The notes: generated by a model not told the origin, from the letters alone. Shown: positions 26,439 to 35,573, numbered from the stretch's first letter. The stretch is DNA of 64,000 nucleotides from Nostoc carneum NIES-2107 (GCA_002368155.1 AP018180.1:4135380-4199379); one strand, 5' to 3'. Made by a program: numbers and translations.

Positions 26439-26769
26439 CTGTGGCGTTATCTATCTATAAGTTTAGATTAGCTTTGAGCCACAAAATTTCTGTTCTCTAC
26501 GAACAAGGTTTATGGAGATACATCAAGAATAAATTTAACCAAAACAAATTAATGGTATAAGATTGGTATAATTTTAAAATTGTAATTTCTAGATAATTTC
26601 TACCGTTATTTGAGTTCCTTATACCAATTTGAAAAAATCATGCGACAGATTGTAGGGGCACGGGCATTGCCCTGCCCTCTAGAATCTTATTGATATATCG
26701 CAAACATTATTTGATTTGGTATTACATCAACCTCAGAAAAATTTAATTGAAGAATATAGTCCAATTTTT
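26439..26769. other. Intergenic region holding a MITE-like element
   Basis: Between the recombinase and thioesterase genes. Apart from the MITE-like repeat at 26621-26722 it is plain AT-rich sequence. The repeat ends 47 bp before the thioesterase start and may supply or separate promoter sequence. Confidence 0.5.
26621..26722. repeat. MITE-like repeat family 1, copy 1 (102 bp)
   Basis: Begins ATACCAATTT and ends TTGATTTGGTAT, with internal TGCGACAGATTGTAGGGGCA and a GC-rich centre (CGGGCATTGCCCTG). Related copies are at 27580-27827 and 27901-27960. Terminal inverted repeats and small size fit a non-autonomous element. Confidence 0.75.
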
Positions 26770-27525
26770 ATGGATACAAAGAACTCGAATTTTAACTCTT
26801 GGATAGTTTGCCCTCAGCCTAAACCACAAGCGAATTTGCGTTTATTCTGCTTTCCCTATGCGGGTGGAAGCTCTTTAATTTTCCGTAATTGGTCAAATTA
26901 TCTACCATCAAATGTAGAAGTTTGTGCAGTTGAAATTCCGGGTAGAGGCAGGCAAATTCAGTTACCACCATTTAGTAAAATAGAACCGCTTGTAGATGCG
27001 ATCGCATCTCATATATACCCATATTTAGATAAACCCTTTGCCTTTTTTGGTCATAGTATGGGTGCTTGGGTCAGCTTTGAATTAACACGTTTACTTCGTA
27101 AAAAATATGGGATTCTCCCAGCAAATTTATTTATATCTGCTCGTCGCGCGCCGCACCTCCCTGGCTCAGAAGCAATAATCCATAACCTGCCAGAACCAGA
27201 TTTTATAGAAGAATTGCGCCACCTCAACGGTACACCATCAGAAGTGTTAGAAAATGCAGAACTTATGGAGCTATTTCTGCCAATTTTACGGGCAGATTTT
27301 GCAGTTCTCGAAACTTATATTTATAAGGCTGAATCACCTTTAGAATGTCCCATCACCGCTTTTGGCGGATTAGAAGATACAAGAGTTAGTTTTGATGAAC
27401 TACAAGCATGGCAAGAGCATACCAAAGCTGATTTTTCATTAAATATGTTCCCTGGTGATCACTTTTTTATACATTCTGCCCAACTTCTTTTATTAGAAAC
27501 ATTAACGAAATACTTATCTAATTGA
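26770..27525 (+). CDS. Type II (external) thioesterase, alpha/beta hydrolase
   Basis: A protein of about 251 residues of the GrsT/TEII group that cleaves acyl groups from carrier proteins, typically clearing misprimed NRPS/PKS modules. Visible: LRLFCFPYAGGSSLIFRNW, the nucleophile motif FFGHSMGAW, CPITAFGGLEDTRVS with the acidic residue region, and the His in MFPGDHFFIHS. No NRPS or PKS gene lies in the window, so its partner must be elsewhere. I chose the ATG at 26770 (MDTKNSNFNSW); a longer frame begins with TTG at 26716 inside the repeat. It is first in the element after the recombinase. Confidence 0.88.
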   Translation: MDTKNSNFNSWIVCPQPKPQANLRLFCFPYAGGSSLIFRNWSNYLPSNVEVCAVEIPGRGRQIQLPPFSKIEPLVDAIASHIYPYLDKPFAFFGHSMGAWVSFELTRLLRKKYGILPANLFISARRAPHLPGSEAIIHNLPEPDFIEELRHLNGTPSEVLENAELMELFLPILRADFAVLETYIYKAESPLECPITAFGGLEDTRVSFDELQAWQEHTKADFSLNMFPGDHFFIHSAQLLLLETLTKYLSN

Positions 27526-27579
27526 TTATGAATTTAATTTTTAATTTAAAAGGTATTAATTAAAAAATATCAATGACTA

Positions 27580-27827
27580 ATACCATTTTGAAAAAAGAAC
27601 GCGACAGATGTGTAGGGGCACGGCACCAGTAATACCGTTTCACTTTAAGATTGATACAAATAGGCAGCAGGGGGCAGGGAGCAGGGGGCAGGGGGAAAGA
27701 ATTAGAGATTAATCATTTGTATCAGGCATTTCGTGAAATGGTATAAGATATTTGATATGCCAAAAGATTGCGGATGCCGTGCCCTGACAAAGGATTTATC
27801 TGCCGCCAACATTATTTGATTTGGTAT
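27580..27827. repeat. MITE-like repeat family 1, copy 2, carrying a nested insertion
   Basis: The outer copy starts ATACCATTTTG and ends TTGATTTGGTAT with the TGTAGGGGCACGG core. It is split by a second unit at 27632-27744. Confidence 0.7.
27632..27744. repeat. Nested repeat unit inside MITE copy 2
   Basis: Bounded by ATACCGTTTCAC and GTGAAATGGTAT, an inverted pair, with a GGGGGCAGGGAGCAGGGGGC tract inside. It interrupts the outer repeat, so it arrived later. Confidence 0.65.
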
Positions 27828-27900
27828 AATCGAATTAGTAGAAGCTCTACTACGAATTCATAATTATTTACTTATAGCCCAATTTTATCACTCCAAAATT

Positions 27901-27960
27901 TATACAAATTTGCATAAAGAATGCGACAGATTGTAGGGGCACGGCAGAGCCCATAAGTGT
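27901..27960. repeat. MITE-like repeat family 1, partial copy 3
   Basis: The left half of the family, with ATGCGACAGATTGTAGGGGC followed by ACGG, and no matching right end. Confidence 0.55.
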
Positions 27961-27987
27961 CAATTTCACCTAATTCTAAATCACCTC

Positions 27988-28111
27988 AATACTGCTCGGT
28001 TAAGGATTTTCAACTTTTAATTTGGTTTAGGGAAAAGCTGAAAGGGTCAGGGTTAAAGCTTTTTTCTTGCCCCTTTTGCCCTTCCCCTTTTACCCTTAAC
28101 CGACAAGTATT
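27988..28111. repeat. MITE-like repeat family 2, copy 1 (AATACT...AGTATT)
   Basis: A 124-bp unit bounded by AATACTGCTCGGTTAAGG and CTTAACCGACAAGTATT, with a polypyrimidine centre (TTTTTTCTTGCCCC). A second copy of the same length lies at 35574-35697. It abuts the 3' end of the tonB gene. Confidence 0.75.
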
Positions 28112-28121
28112 CCAAATCACC

Positions 28122-29879
28122 CTACTGTGATGCACCTGGGCTAGGTACAGCCGCAGGCGCAGCCTCACTGCTCCGACGCAGAGCATTTCGCAAACGACTA
28201 GCACTATCTAATGGTTGCGAAGATGGTTGCACAGCTCGTCGCCGTCTTCTCAGACGTTGTGGTGTTTCTCCTGATGTTCTCACATCAGCCGTAACTTCCC
28301 GTTGTCTGCGGCGTAGGCGATTACTAAGAGAATTTTCTCCTTCAGAACTTCTTACCCTTGTTGGTGTTGCTTCTGCGGTATTAGCGCGCCGTAATCTACG
28401 GTTGAGTCTTGATTCCCTACTGCTAGTAGCGGTTTGCTCGGATGCAGATTCTACATTGCGTCGCTGTCTTGTTGATGTTACAGGAACATCGTTACCCCCA
28501 GAAACAGCAGCTTCTATACGCCGCCTGCGCCGTGGTGTTTCTTCACTAGAGGTGTTATTTGAAGAAGCTGCTGTTTGCTGTTGTCTTTGGCGTTCTTCTC
28601 GTTCCTGCTGCTGCTTCCTGACTTGGCTGTGGCGACGTGAACCTTGTATTGCATACTCTGTAGCTATTTGGACTCCTTGTCTACCACTTTCGGAGGGCTT
28701 GAGTTTCCAGTTCCTAGCTTGACGGAGATGTTCTTCATCTAAGTCTCTATCACCACTGGAACCAATCAGTCTGACATTAGTAACCTTACCATTAGCATCT
28801 GTATCAACAGCTACGGCAACTCTTCCTTCTGCCTTGCGCCGTCTAGCTCTTTCGGAGTATCTAACGTTACATTCTTCACAAGCAGCTCGACCATCGCCAC
28901 TACTGGGTAATTTTGGCGTTGTGGATGTGGTAGCTATTCGTTCTCCTCCATTATTACCACTGCCGACACCAGAACCATTACCGCTACCTGTACCAGAACC
29001 GGAACCACTGCCGACACCAGAACCGCTACCGCTACCTGTACCAGAACCAGTACCGCTACCGACACCAGAACCGCTACCGCTACCTGTACCAGAACCAGTA
29101 CCGCTACCAACACCAGAACCGTTACCAGTACCCGTACCCGTACCAGAACCGCCAATACTGCCAATTCCGTTACCAGTTAAGACTGATGTACCGCCGCCGC
29201 CACCACCACCGCCACCCCCACCAGGCGCACCATTTCCTGGTGTTGTGGAAGTGCTGACGTTATTGGTAGCAACCGACTGACTCCTACTAGAGTCTCTAAT
29301 ACCTCGCAGAGTATCGCGTAAATTACTGCCGGAATTACCAGAATTAGTAGGATTTGTGTTAGCTAAAGCAACGGCTTTCGTTGGAACTGGGTCAACAGGC
29401 TTTTGGGCGACATTTGTTTCTGGTTTCGCTGGCTGAACTTGAGGTTTGATTGGCTCGATAGGTTTCCGCAAATTCTCTACCAACTTTTGAATGGGTGGCT
29501 CTGCGACAACAGGTTGCTTAGGCTGTGGAGGTGGTAATTCCACTTTGGCAGGAAGCGGAACTGGTTTTACTGGGTTCTCAGGTTTGACAGTAGTTTCAGT
29601 TTTAGAATTATTCGTTGAACTTGTCAGAACCTCTGCTTTTTCGTTAACTTCAAGCTTTTGGGGAGACTGCTCCGGCTTTTTATCTTCTGGGGTGTCGATA
29701 ACTGTGACCTCAATTGGTTCCTCTTCAACTGGGGACACTCTGGAGAAGTAATTACCAACCCCTGAAGCAAGTACTGCTACGTGGAAACCAAGGGAACCTA
29801 TTAGACTCAGTACCAGAAAACCTTTAAGCGCCTTTGTCTCTTTCTCACGCTGCTCGAAAGTAGTGCCGGAGAAGCTCAT
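28122..29879 (-). CDS. tonB: TonB-family energy transducer with Gly/Ser repeats and Arg-rich tail
   Basis: A protein of about 585 residues linking the ExbB/ExbD proton motor to outer-membrane receptors. From the ATG at 29879 ([16 protein letters not shown]) it has a short cytoplasmic N-terminus, one membrane helix ([20 protein letters not shown]), a Pro/Lys-rich periplasmic stretch, then about 90 residues of Gly/Ser/Thr repeats ([19 protein letters not shown]). The TonB_C domain follows: [20 protein letters not shown] through [14 protein letters not shown]. About 160 Arg/Gln/Ser-rich residues after it are unusual. The frame extends 17 codons further upstream to 29930, without support. Divergent from exbB. 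Confidence 0.85.
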   Translation of the reverse strand: MSFSGTTFEQREKETKALKGFLVLSLIGSLGFHVAVLASGVGNYFSRVSPVEEEPIEVTVIDTPEDKKPEQSPQKLEVNEKAEVLTSSTNNSKTETTVKPENPVKPVPLPAKVELPPPQPKQPVVAEPPIQKLVENLRKPIEPIKPQVQPAKPETNVAQKPVDPVPTKAVALANTNPTNSGNSGSNLRDTLRGIRDSSRSQSVATNNVSTSTTPGNGAPGGGGGGGGGGGTSVLTGNGIGSIGGSGTGTGTGNGSGVGSGTGSGTGSGSGSGVGSGTGSGTGSGSGSGVGSGSGSGTGSGNGSGVGSGNNGGERIATTSTTPKLPSSGDGRAACEECNVRYSERARRRKAEGRVAVAVDTDANGKVTNVRLIGSSGDRDLDEEHLRQARNWKLKPSESGRQGVQIATEYAIQGSRRHSQVRKQQQEREERQRQQQTAASSNNTSSEETPRRRRRIEAAVSGGNDVPVTSTRQRRNVESASEQTATSSRESRLNRRLRRANTAEATPTRVRSSEGENSLSNRLRRRQREVTADVRTSGETPQRLRRRRRAVQPSSQPLDSASRLRNALRRSSEAAPAAVPSPGASQ

Positions 29880-30183
29880 AAGTATATTGCCATCTATTCT
29901 CACTAAAAAGGTTAAAGTGTCACGGTGCAAAAGTCAATCAATATCTATAAATATTCTGACATTGCTTTTGCGTAAGTTTTTCAAATATTGGCGACGAAAA
30001 ACTGTCAAACAAGAGCAATTGCATCACTAGCACTTGAATAATTTACTAATTTACTGTCATTATATTTTCACATCATGTTGAGAAGTATTCGCAGTACTTT
30101 ATAATTCTCAGTTGAGAGTATATCTCAACTCCACTGGAAACTGACGGCATCAGCATATCCATTGAAATTGAACTAAAGGATTT

Positions 30184-30837
30184 ATGGGGATAAAAAATTT
30201 ATTTGCCGCGGGTGGCGTGGTTATGTGGCCCCTGCTTGCGTTCTCTGTTGTGGCGTTAGCTTTGATTGTTGAGCGTGTGCGGTTTTGGTATCGAGTCAAT
30301 ACCCGCCAAGCTAAGGCAGTACGAGAGATTCTGAATCTCTATCGGATGGATAATGTGGTGGGAGCTATTGAAAAGTCTCGTCAGAATGCGAATTTACCGA
30401 TTCCCCGGATTTTCCTAGCAGCTTTGGAATTGGAAGAACCGACTCCAGAAGAGTTCCGGTTAGCGCTAGAAAGCGAAGCGCAAGCGGAACTACCAATTAT
30501 CAAACGGTTCAACACAATTTTTGACACAATCATCGGACTTTCACCACTATTTGGATTGTTGGGTACAGTACTGGGTTTGATTGTTTCATTCGCTTCGCTC
30601 AATCTTGGTGATGTCGGTGGGACAAAAACTGCAGGTGTGACATCGGGGATTAGTGAAGCGCTGGTTTCTACAGCTTCCGGCTTAATTGTGGCAATTTTCA
30701 CCCTGTTCTTTGCCAATTCTTTCCGCGGATTGGCTCAACGTCAAACTGGCTTGATTCAAGAATATGGTGGGCAATTAGAACTGTTGTACCGCCGTCGTTA
30801 TGAACGAGGAGACAAAGTCTATGCGTCTACAAGATGA
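30184..30837 (+). CDS. exbB: ExbB-type MotA/TolQ/ExbB proton channel protein
   Basis: A 217-residue inner-membrane protein that with ExbD forms the proton-driven motor energising TonB. The first helix lies in GVVMWPLLAFSVVALALIVE; two more lie in the MotA/TolQ/ExbB domain at about 115-185 (TIIGLSPLFGLLGTVLGLIV, ISEALVSTASGLIVAIFTLF). The N-terminal MGIKNLFAAGG is standard for the cyanobacterial group. The ATG at 30184 has AAAGGA six bases upstream. Its end overlaps the start of exbD by 17 bp, and tonB is divergent across 304 bp that must hold both promoters. Confidence 0.92.
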   Translation: MGIKNLFAAGGVVMWPLLAFSVVALALIVERVRFWYRVNTRQAKAVREILNLYRMDNVVGAIEKSRQNANLPIPRIFLAALELEEPTPEEFRLALESEAQAELPIIKRFNTIFDTIIGLSPLFGLLGTVLGLIVSFASLNLGDVGGTKTAGVTSGISEALVSTASGLIVAIFTLFFANSFRGLAQRQTGLIQEYGGQLELLYRRRYERGDKVYASTR

Positions 30838-31225
30838 ACCGGATCTACCCGCACAAATTAATATTGTGCCGATGATTGATGTCATCTTTGCTATTTTGAC
30901 GTTTTTCATCATGTCTACCCTTTTTCTCACACGCCAAGAGGGATTACCCGTCAACTTACCTCAAGCTGCAACTTCCCAACAATCACAAGTTCCCACCAAA
31001 GTAACTGTGACAGTCGAATCAGACGGCAAAATTAGCTTGAATAAACAGCCAACAACAGTTGATGCACTCACAGAACAGCTACGCACTTTGATTGGTTCTA
31101 CCCCAGACACAATTGTTGTGATTAACGCCGATCGCAAAGTTGAACATGGCGAGATTGTGACGATTATGGATCAAGTGCGCCAGGTTAAAGGTGCAAGGTT
31201 AGCTATTGCAACTCAAAAGCCTTAG
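30821..31225 (+). CDS. exbD: ExbD/TolR-type biopolymer transport protein
   Basis: A 134-residue single-pass membrane protein of the TonB motor. After a short cytoplasmic tail it has INIVPMIDVIFAILTFFIMS, containing the conserved Asp in PMIDV that carries protons. The periplasmic domain follows (VTVTVESDGKISLNKQPTTV, VINADRKVEHGEIVTIMD). I chose the ATG at 30821, preceded by GAGGAG nine bases away, over an in-frame ATG at 30800. It is translationally coupled to exbB. Confidence 0.92.
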   Translation: MRLQDEPDLPAQINIVPMIDVIFAILTFFIMSTLFLTRQEGLPVNLPQAATSQQSQVPTKVTVTVESDGKISLNKQPTTVDALTEQLRTLIGSTPDTIVVINADRKVEHGEIVTIMDQVRQVKGARLAIATQKP

Positions 31226-31239
31226 TTGGGGGTTTGGAG

Positions 31240-31410
31240 TTTGGTAATTGGTAATCGGTAATTGGTAATTGGTAATTGGTAATGGGGATCGAGAATTTAT
31301 CCTCTGCTTCCTCATCTCCCACCCTACGGGTACTCCTACGAAGAACTCGCAGAGTAGCCGCTTCGTTTCTACCTACATCTCCCTAGTCCCCAGTCCCTAG
31401 TCCCCAATAC
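31240..31410. repeat. Tandem GGTAATT and CCCCAGT-type repeats between exbD and the acylase gene
   Basis: GGTAATT/GGTAATC heptamers at about 31236-31282 and CCCCAGTCCCTAGTCCCCAA near 31387-31406 surround a short palindromic stretch. They are the same STRR-type repeats seen elsewhere in the window. Confidence 0.65.
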
Positions 31411-31419
31411 CCAACTCCC

Positions 31420-33501
31420 ATGAATAGAAAATTGTCGAGATTTTTAGCGTTTATCTTTAGTGCAATTTTGATTGTAGTTTTGGGCAATAACAGTTTTGCA
31501 ACTGCACCCAGAACTACAGAAATATTATGGGATACCTATGGTATACCGCATATATATGCTAAAGATGCTCAAAGTTCTTTTCAAGCGTTTGGTTGGGCGC
31601 AGATGCAAAGTCACGCTAACTTGCTGTTGCGCCTTTATGGTCAAGCTAGGGGAAAAGCAGCCGAGTACTGGGGAGAAGATTATTTAGAGTCTGATAAATG
31701 GGTAGTAACGATGGGAGTACCTAATCGTGCTAATTCTTGGTATCAGGCACAAAGTCCAGCTTTTCGGAGGTATATAAATGCCTTTGCTAATGGGATAAAT
31801 ACTTATGCAAAAGCACATCCTGACTTAATTGATGATAAAGTCGAAATTGTATTACCTGTAAAGCCAGAGGATGTATTGGCGCACCTGCAAAGAGTGCTGT
31901 ACTTTACTTTTATTGTTAACCAAAAGCAAGTAGCAGATAATACTCAAACTCAACCGCAAGCTGGTTCTAATGGATGGGCGATCGCACCAAAACATTCGGC
32001 TAGCGGTAAGGCGATGTTGCTGGTAAACCCCCACTTGTTATGGTCAGATTTGTTTCTGTGGTATGAAGCACAAGTAACGGCCCCAGGGATGAATGCTTAT
32101 GGCGCAACCTTGGTAGGGATTCCAGTTTTAGCGATCGCCTTTAACGATAATTTAGGTTGGACTCACACTGTCAATACCCATGATGGTTGGGATATGTATG
32201 ACTTGAAGTTGGCTGACGGTGGTTATCTTTTAGATGGCAAAGTTCGCCCCTTTAGCACAGAAAAATTCTTGTTAAAGGTTAAACAAAAAAATGGCTCCCT
32301 CGTTGAACAAACTTTGTTGGTCAAAAGTTCCGTCCAAGGTACAGTAGTACAGGAAAAAGAGGGTAAAGCTTTAGCACTGCGGGTTGTTGGTTTAGACCGT
32401 CCTGGGGTGTTGGAACAGTGGTGGGATATGGCAGCTTCCCAAAATATTGAGCAATTTCAAACAGTATTACAACGCTTACAACTGCCAATGTTTACTGTCA
32501 TGTATGCAGACCGAGAAGGGCATATCATGCACCTATTTAATGGCTTAGTACCTGTTCGGAAACAGGGAGACTTTCAATATTGGCAAGGCTTAATTCCTGG
32601 TGATACTTCCAAAACTTTATGGACAAAAATGCACCCATACCAGGATTTACCACGTGTAATTGACCCGCCTAGCGGTTGGTTGCAAAATGCCAACGATCCA
32701 CCTTGGACAACTACTTTTCCAGCTGCAATCAAAGCTGATGATTACCCTGCTTATATGGCTCCACGAGGAGAAATGGATTTCCGCGCCCAGAGTTCTGCAA
32801 AGATGCTAGCTGAAGATGACAAAATTTCCTTTGCGGAAATGATTCAGTATAAGCATTCTACAAAAATGGAACTTGCAGAACGTATCCTGGATGATTTAAT
32901 TCCCGCCGCGCAAAAATCAGGTAATGAATTAACTCGTCGTGCTGCTAATATTTTGGCTGCTTGGGATCGCAATGCTGATGCTGATAGTCGTGGTGCAGTA
33001 TTGTTTTCCTTTTGGTGGCAAGAAATGCCTGACGACGAAATCTTTACTATTCCTTGGAGTGAAAAATCTCCTCGTAGCACACCCGATGGTTTAAAAGATC
33101 CAGAAAGTGCAGCAAAAGCGCTACAAATAGCAGCAACAAAAGTCGAAAAAGCTTATGGCAAGTTAGATGTAGCTTGGGGTGAAGTTTTCCGTTTGCGTAG
33201 CGGTAACTTAGATTTACCCGCCAATGGTGGTGATGGGGATCAAGGTATATTCCGCACTCTCTATTTTGCTCCCGCTAAAGATGAACGCTTTCAAGCGGTG
33301 GCTGGGGATAGTTATGTTGCAGCTATTGAATTTTCGCAGCCAGTTAAAGCAATGGCTTTGCTTAGTTACGGTAATGCTACTCAACCAGGTTCACCCCACA
33401 TTACCGATCAGCTACCGTTATTTGCTCGCAAGCAACTGCGTCCTATTTGGCGAACTCGTCCAGATATATTAGCAAACCTGGAGGAACGCAAAACTTTTTA
33501 A
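31420..33501 (+). CDS. Penicillin acylase / acyl-homoserine-lactone acylase family Ntn hydrolase
   Basis: A 693-residue exported Ntn-hydrolase precursor. A signal peptide (MNRKLSRFLAFIFSAILIVV, cleavage near SFA-TA) precedes the small-subunit region with DTYGIPHIYAKDAQSSFQAF. The autocatalytic nucleophile is Ser183 in QAGSNGWAIAP. The large-subunit region has GIPVLAIAFNDNLGWTHTVN and a later QNANDPPW segment with the conserved Asn. Family members hydrolyse amide bonds in beta-lactams, N-acyl-homoserine lactones or acyl-peptides such as pyoverdine precursors. The exact substrate is unknown; the neighbouring Ton system makes a siderophore- or uptake-related role possible. Confidence 0.9.
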   Translation: MNRKLSRFLAFIFSAILIVVLGNNSFATAPRTTEILWDTYGIPHIYAKDAQSSFQAFGWAQMQSHANLLLRLYGQARGKAAEYWGEDYLESDKWVVTMGVPNRANSWYQAQSPAFRRYINAFANGINTYAKAHPDLIDDKVEIVLPVKPEDVLAHLQRVLYFTFIVNQKQVADNTQTQPQAGSNGWAIAPKHSASGKAMLLVNPHLLWSDLFLWYEAQVTAPGMNAYGATLVGIPVLAIAFNDNLGWTHTVNTHDGWDMYDLKLADGGYLLDGKVRPFSTEKFLLKVKQKNGSLVEQTLLVKSSVQGTVVQEKEGKALALRVVGLDRPGVLEQWWDMAASQNIEQFQTVLQRLQLPMFTVMYADREGHIMHLFNGLVPVRKQGDFQYWQGLIPGDTSKTLWTKMHPYQDLPRVIDPPSGWLQNANDPPWTTTFPAAIKADDYPAYMAPRGEMDFRAQSSAKMLAEDDKISFAEMIQYKHSTKMELAERILDDLIPAAQKSGNELTRRAANILAAWDRNADADSRGAVLFSFWWQEMPDDEIFTIPWSEKSPRSTPDGLKDPESAAKALQIAATKVEKAYGKLDVAWGEVFRLRSGNLDLPANGGDGDQGIFRTLYFAPAKDERFQAVAGDSYVAAIEFSQPVKAMALLSYGNATQPGSPHITDQLPLFARKQLRPIWRTRPDILANLEERKTF

Positions 33502-33523
33502 GAGCTTCGCCCGGTTATAGACT

Positions 33524-34258
33524 ATGAGTTATGCATCGAAAATCTGCCAGTACAGTGGGAAAATTCTGCTTTTGATAACGCTGATGAGTTTGCCTTTACC
33601 AGCGTTATCAGAAAACAAACAGCTGAATAATGATGAACTCCAAACTCTGCAGACTGAAATTAGCGATCGCGATTTAAAAATTATTGAGCAATTAGTAGCG
33701 ATCGCACAGCGTCAGTCTTCGCAAGTACGGGAGGCAAAGGCGGCGATGGGATGGGGTGCTTTCACTGATGTTTTAAGTATAGAATTTTCGCCATCTCAAA
33801 GCACAACTAATTACAACTTACCTGAAATATCATCGGAAAGCGAGCGCAGCTTTGGGATGGCATTAACATTTGATCCCATTAAATTGTTGAACATTATTCA
33901 AGAATTACCCCTAAGAGAAGCTCGTTGGCACGAAGCCAAACAGCAAAAACGCTTAGCCGTTTTACAATACTATCTGGCTTACTTACAAGCCCAACAAGCT
34001 ACGAAAATTGCCGCCTATAAAATGCAACAGCTTGTTGTTGCGGGAGCAAAAACTGAGCGGATTGCTAGTTTAAATCCCCAAGTCACTGTTCCCCATCAGA
34101 TTAGCTTGGCGAATCCTGACTATGTTGCAGCTGCAACGGAAATGTTAAATACAAACGCACGCGAACGCCTAGCATTAGAAGAACTAGCAGCTTGTGTTGG
34201 TTTATCTTCCCAAGCAACTATGACAATACTGAAGGCTAGTGATTTGAAAAATCAGTAA
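33524..34258 (+). CDS. Exported protein with TolC-like helices, unknown function
   Basis: A 244-residue protein with a signal peptide (hydrophobic ILLLITLMSLPLPALS, cleavage near ALS-E). The mature part is mostly helical with long Gln/Ala-rich segments (REARWHEAKQQKRLAVLQYY, YLQAQQATKIAAYKMQQLVV) resembling the coiled-coil part of outer-membrane efflux proteins, but it is much shorter than TolC. It starts 22 bp after the acylase stop, so the two are probably co-transcribed. It may be a periplasmic partner of the acylase or Ton system; I cannot assign it. Confidence 0.7.
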   Translation: MSYASKICQYSGKILLLITLMSLPLPALSENKQLNNDELQTLQTEISDRDLKIIEQLVAIAQRQSSQVREAKAAMGWGAFTDVLSIEFSPSQSTTNYNLPEISSESERSFGMALTFDPIKLLNIIQELPLREARWHEAKQQKRLAVLQYYLAYLQAQQATKIAAYKMQQLVVAGAKTERIASLNPQVTVPHQISLANPDYVAAATEMLNTNARERLALEELAACVGLSSQATMTILKASDLKNQ

Positions 34259-34315
34259 AATTTTGCAACTATTATTACAGAGTATAGGAATCATATTTGA
34301 TTTTGAAGGTCGCGT

Positions 34316-34346
34316 ATGGTGCGTTACGCTATTGCTAACGCACCAT
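34316..34346. terminator. Bidirectional hairpin between convergent genes (GGTGCGTTA family)
   Basis: ATGGTGCGTTA (34316-34326), a 9-nt loop and TAACGCACCAT (34336-34346), a perfect 11-bp stem. It lies between the ends of the plus-strand gene at 33524 and the minus-strand gene at 34371, where it could terminate both. Confidence 0.6.
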
Positions 34347-34370
34347 TTATCAGCCTTTGCGTGCGTTACT

Positions 34371-34778
34371 TTACTTTTCACGGAAAATAATTAAGTAGGA
34401 ATTTATTTTCATTTTAATAGACATATGTTTTTTATCAATTGAAAATATCTCCAATTTGTCAGGCTTTTGAATAGCAAAAAAATTAGAGAACATTCTACCA
34501 ACTAATATTTTATCTACTATCGAATCTGAATTTAATAACGAATTCGCTATTTGGTTATCCATGAGATACACTGTACTATCCTTGACATACCAACGTCCAT
34601 AAAATGTTTGACTTAAGAAACCCATTAATAACCGTGTAATTAGGTTATCTCCTTTGACAGTTAATTCATAAGTAAAATTCCTTTTAAATTCTGTATGGTA
34701 TGAAAAACCTTGATATTCATATGGCCATTTACCAATGATTAATAACTCTATATCTTTGTCTGAAATATTATGCGTCAT
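34371..34778 (-). CDS. Hypothetical protein
   Basis: A 135-residue protein from an ATG at 34778 (MTHNISDKDIELLIIGKWPY); the frame opens earlier with a TTG at 34805. The pattern of alternating polar and hydrophobic residues (GKWPYEYQGFSYHTEFKRNF, FYGRWYVKDSTVYLMDNQ) suggests a beta-barrel, lipocalin-like small domain of the kind that starts with a GxW motif. No catalytic motif is seen. AT-rich like its surroundings. Confidence 0.55.
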   Translation of the reverse strand: MTHNISDKDIELLIIGKWPYEYQGFSYHTEFKRNFTYELTVKGDNLITRLLMGFLSQTFYGRWYVKDSTVYLMDNQIANSLLNSDSIVDKILVGRMFSNFFAIQKPDKLEIFSIDKKHMSIKMKINSYLIIFREK

Positions 34779-34831
34779 CTTAAATATATGTGTTAATTTA
34801 TACAAAATTGGTATTTGAGCGATCGCACTCG

Positions 34832-35323
34832 CTATAGCTGCTCCATTTTTACTCCTGGGACTTCCAGCATGACTACCGCAATCGGCACGAGTCGTCCCAC
34901 GGTTGTGTAATAGTTACTTCCCACAGGCGTTTTAGTTGAACGTTCCTGAAAACGTCGCATAGTAATTAAAAACCACTCCCGTGTTTTAGGCATTGGTAGT
35001 TTGTACAGTTGGCGAGTATTGACAAAATAGTAAAAAAGCCAGTCTGCCTCACTGTACAAGAAGCAGCCAGGAGTTCCTTTCTCTAAATTGCTGTGGGTTT
35101 CAAAAAACAGGTTACGAGTTTTATTCCATCTGTCACCTTTAATCTCAATTAAGGTTTCGCCATTGTGTGTTTTCCAGATGAGGTCAATATCTCTGCATTG
35201 AAACAGAGGATCATCCTCAACATTAACAATATCAATGGTTTCTGGTTGAGAGCGCAGCCAAGCCTCAATATCAGCAATAGCCAATTGTGCTACTTCTAAA
35301 GTGTCGTGCATGGTATATGTCAT
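34832..35323 (-). CDS. Hypothetical protein with PD-(D/E)XK-like nuclease motif
   Basis: A 163-residue protein. RDIDLIWKTHNGETLIEIKGD has the Asp ... Glu-x-Lys arrangement of PD-(D/E)XK nucleases, in a region predicted as the usual strand-strand core. The same superfamily is thought to include XisH, an accessory factor of XisF-type excision, but the sequence is not XisH. I chose the ATG at 35323 because GGGAGGAG lies 8 bases upstream; the frame opens 7 codons earlier. It could be a nuclease of the element or an excision helper; unproved. Confidence 0.6.
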   Translation of the reverse strand: MTYTMHDTLEVAQLAIADIEAWLRSQPETIDIVNVEDDPLFQCRDIDLIWKTHNGETLIEIKGDRWNKTRNLFFETHSNLEKGTPGCFLYSEADWLFYYFVNTRQLYKLPMPKTREWFLITMRRFQERSTKTPVGSNYYTTVGRLVPIAVVMLEVPGVKMEQL

Positions 35324-35573
35324 AGCTGTATCTCCTCCCAGCAAGGCATACTAGTTGATGATGTGACTGGCATAACTAATCTAGCGTCGGTTGATATACG
35401 ATATATCGAGAGTTACGCGGAGCCGAACGCTAAAATTGCTCCAATTGCTTGATGTTGTAGGCATTGGGTACATTAATTAATAAAATCCCCACTGTTAAAG
35501 TGGGGATAAGGGTTTCTCTTTTGGGTACAAATGTACTATAAAAATGTAAAGCTGACAAGTTAGTACCTCCCCC

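Noticed and set aside
28834..29280. Plus-strand Pro/Leu/Glu-rich frame opposite tonB
   Set aside because: It is the complement of the Gly/Ser repeat of tonB and has no independent support.
34832..35323. Calling the PD-(D/E)XK-like protein XisH
   Set aside because: It shares only the general nuclease-fold motif. The sequence does not resemble XisH and no XisI-like gene is beside it.
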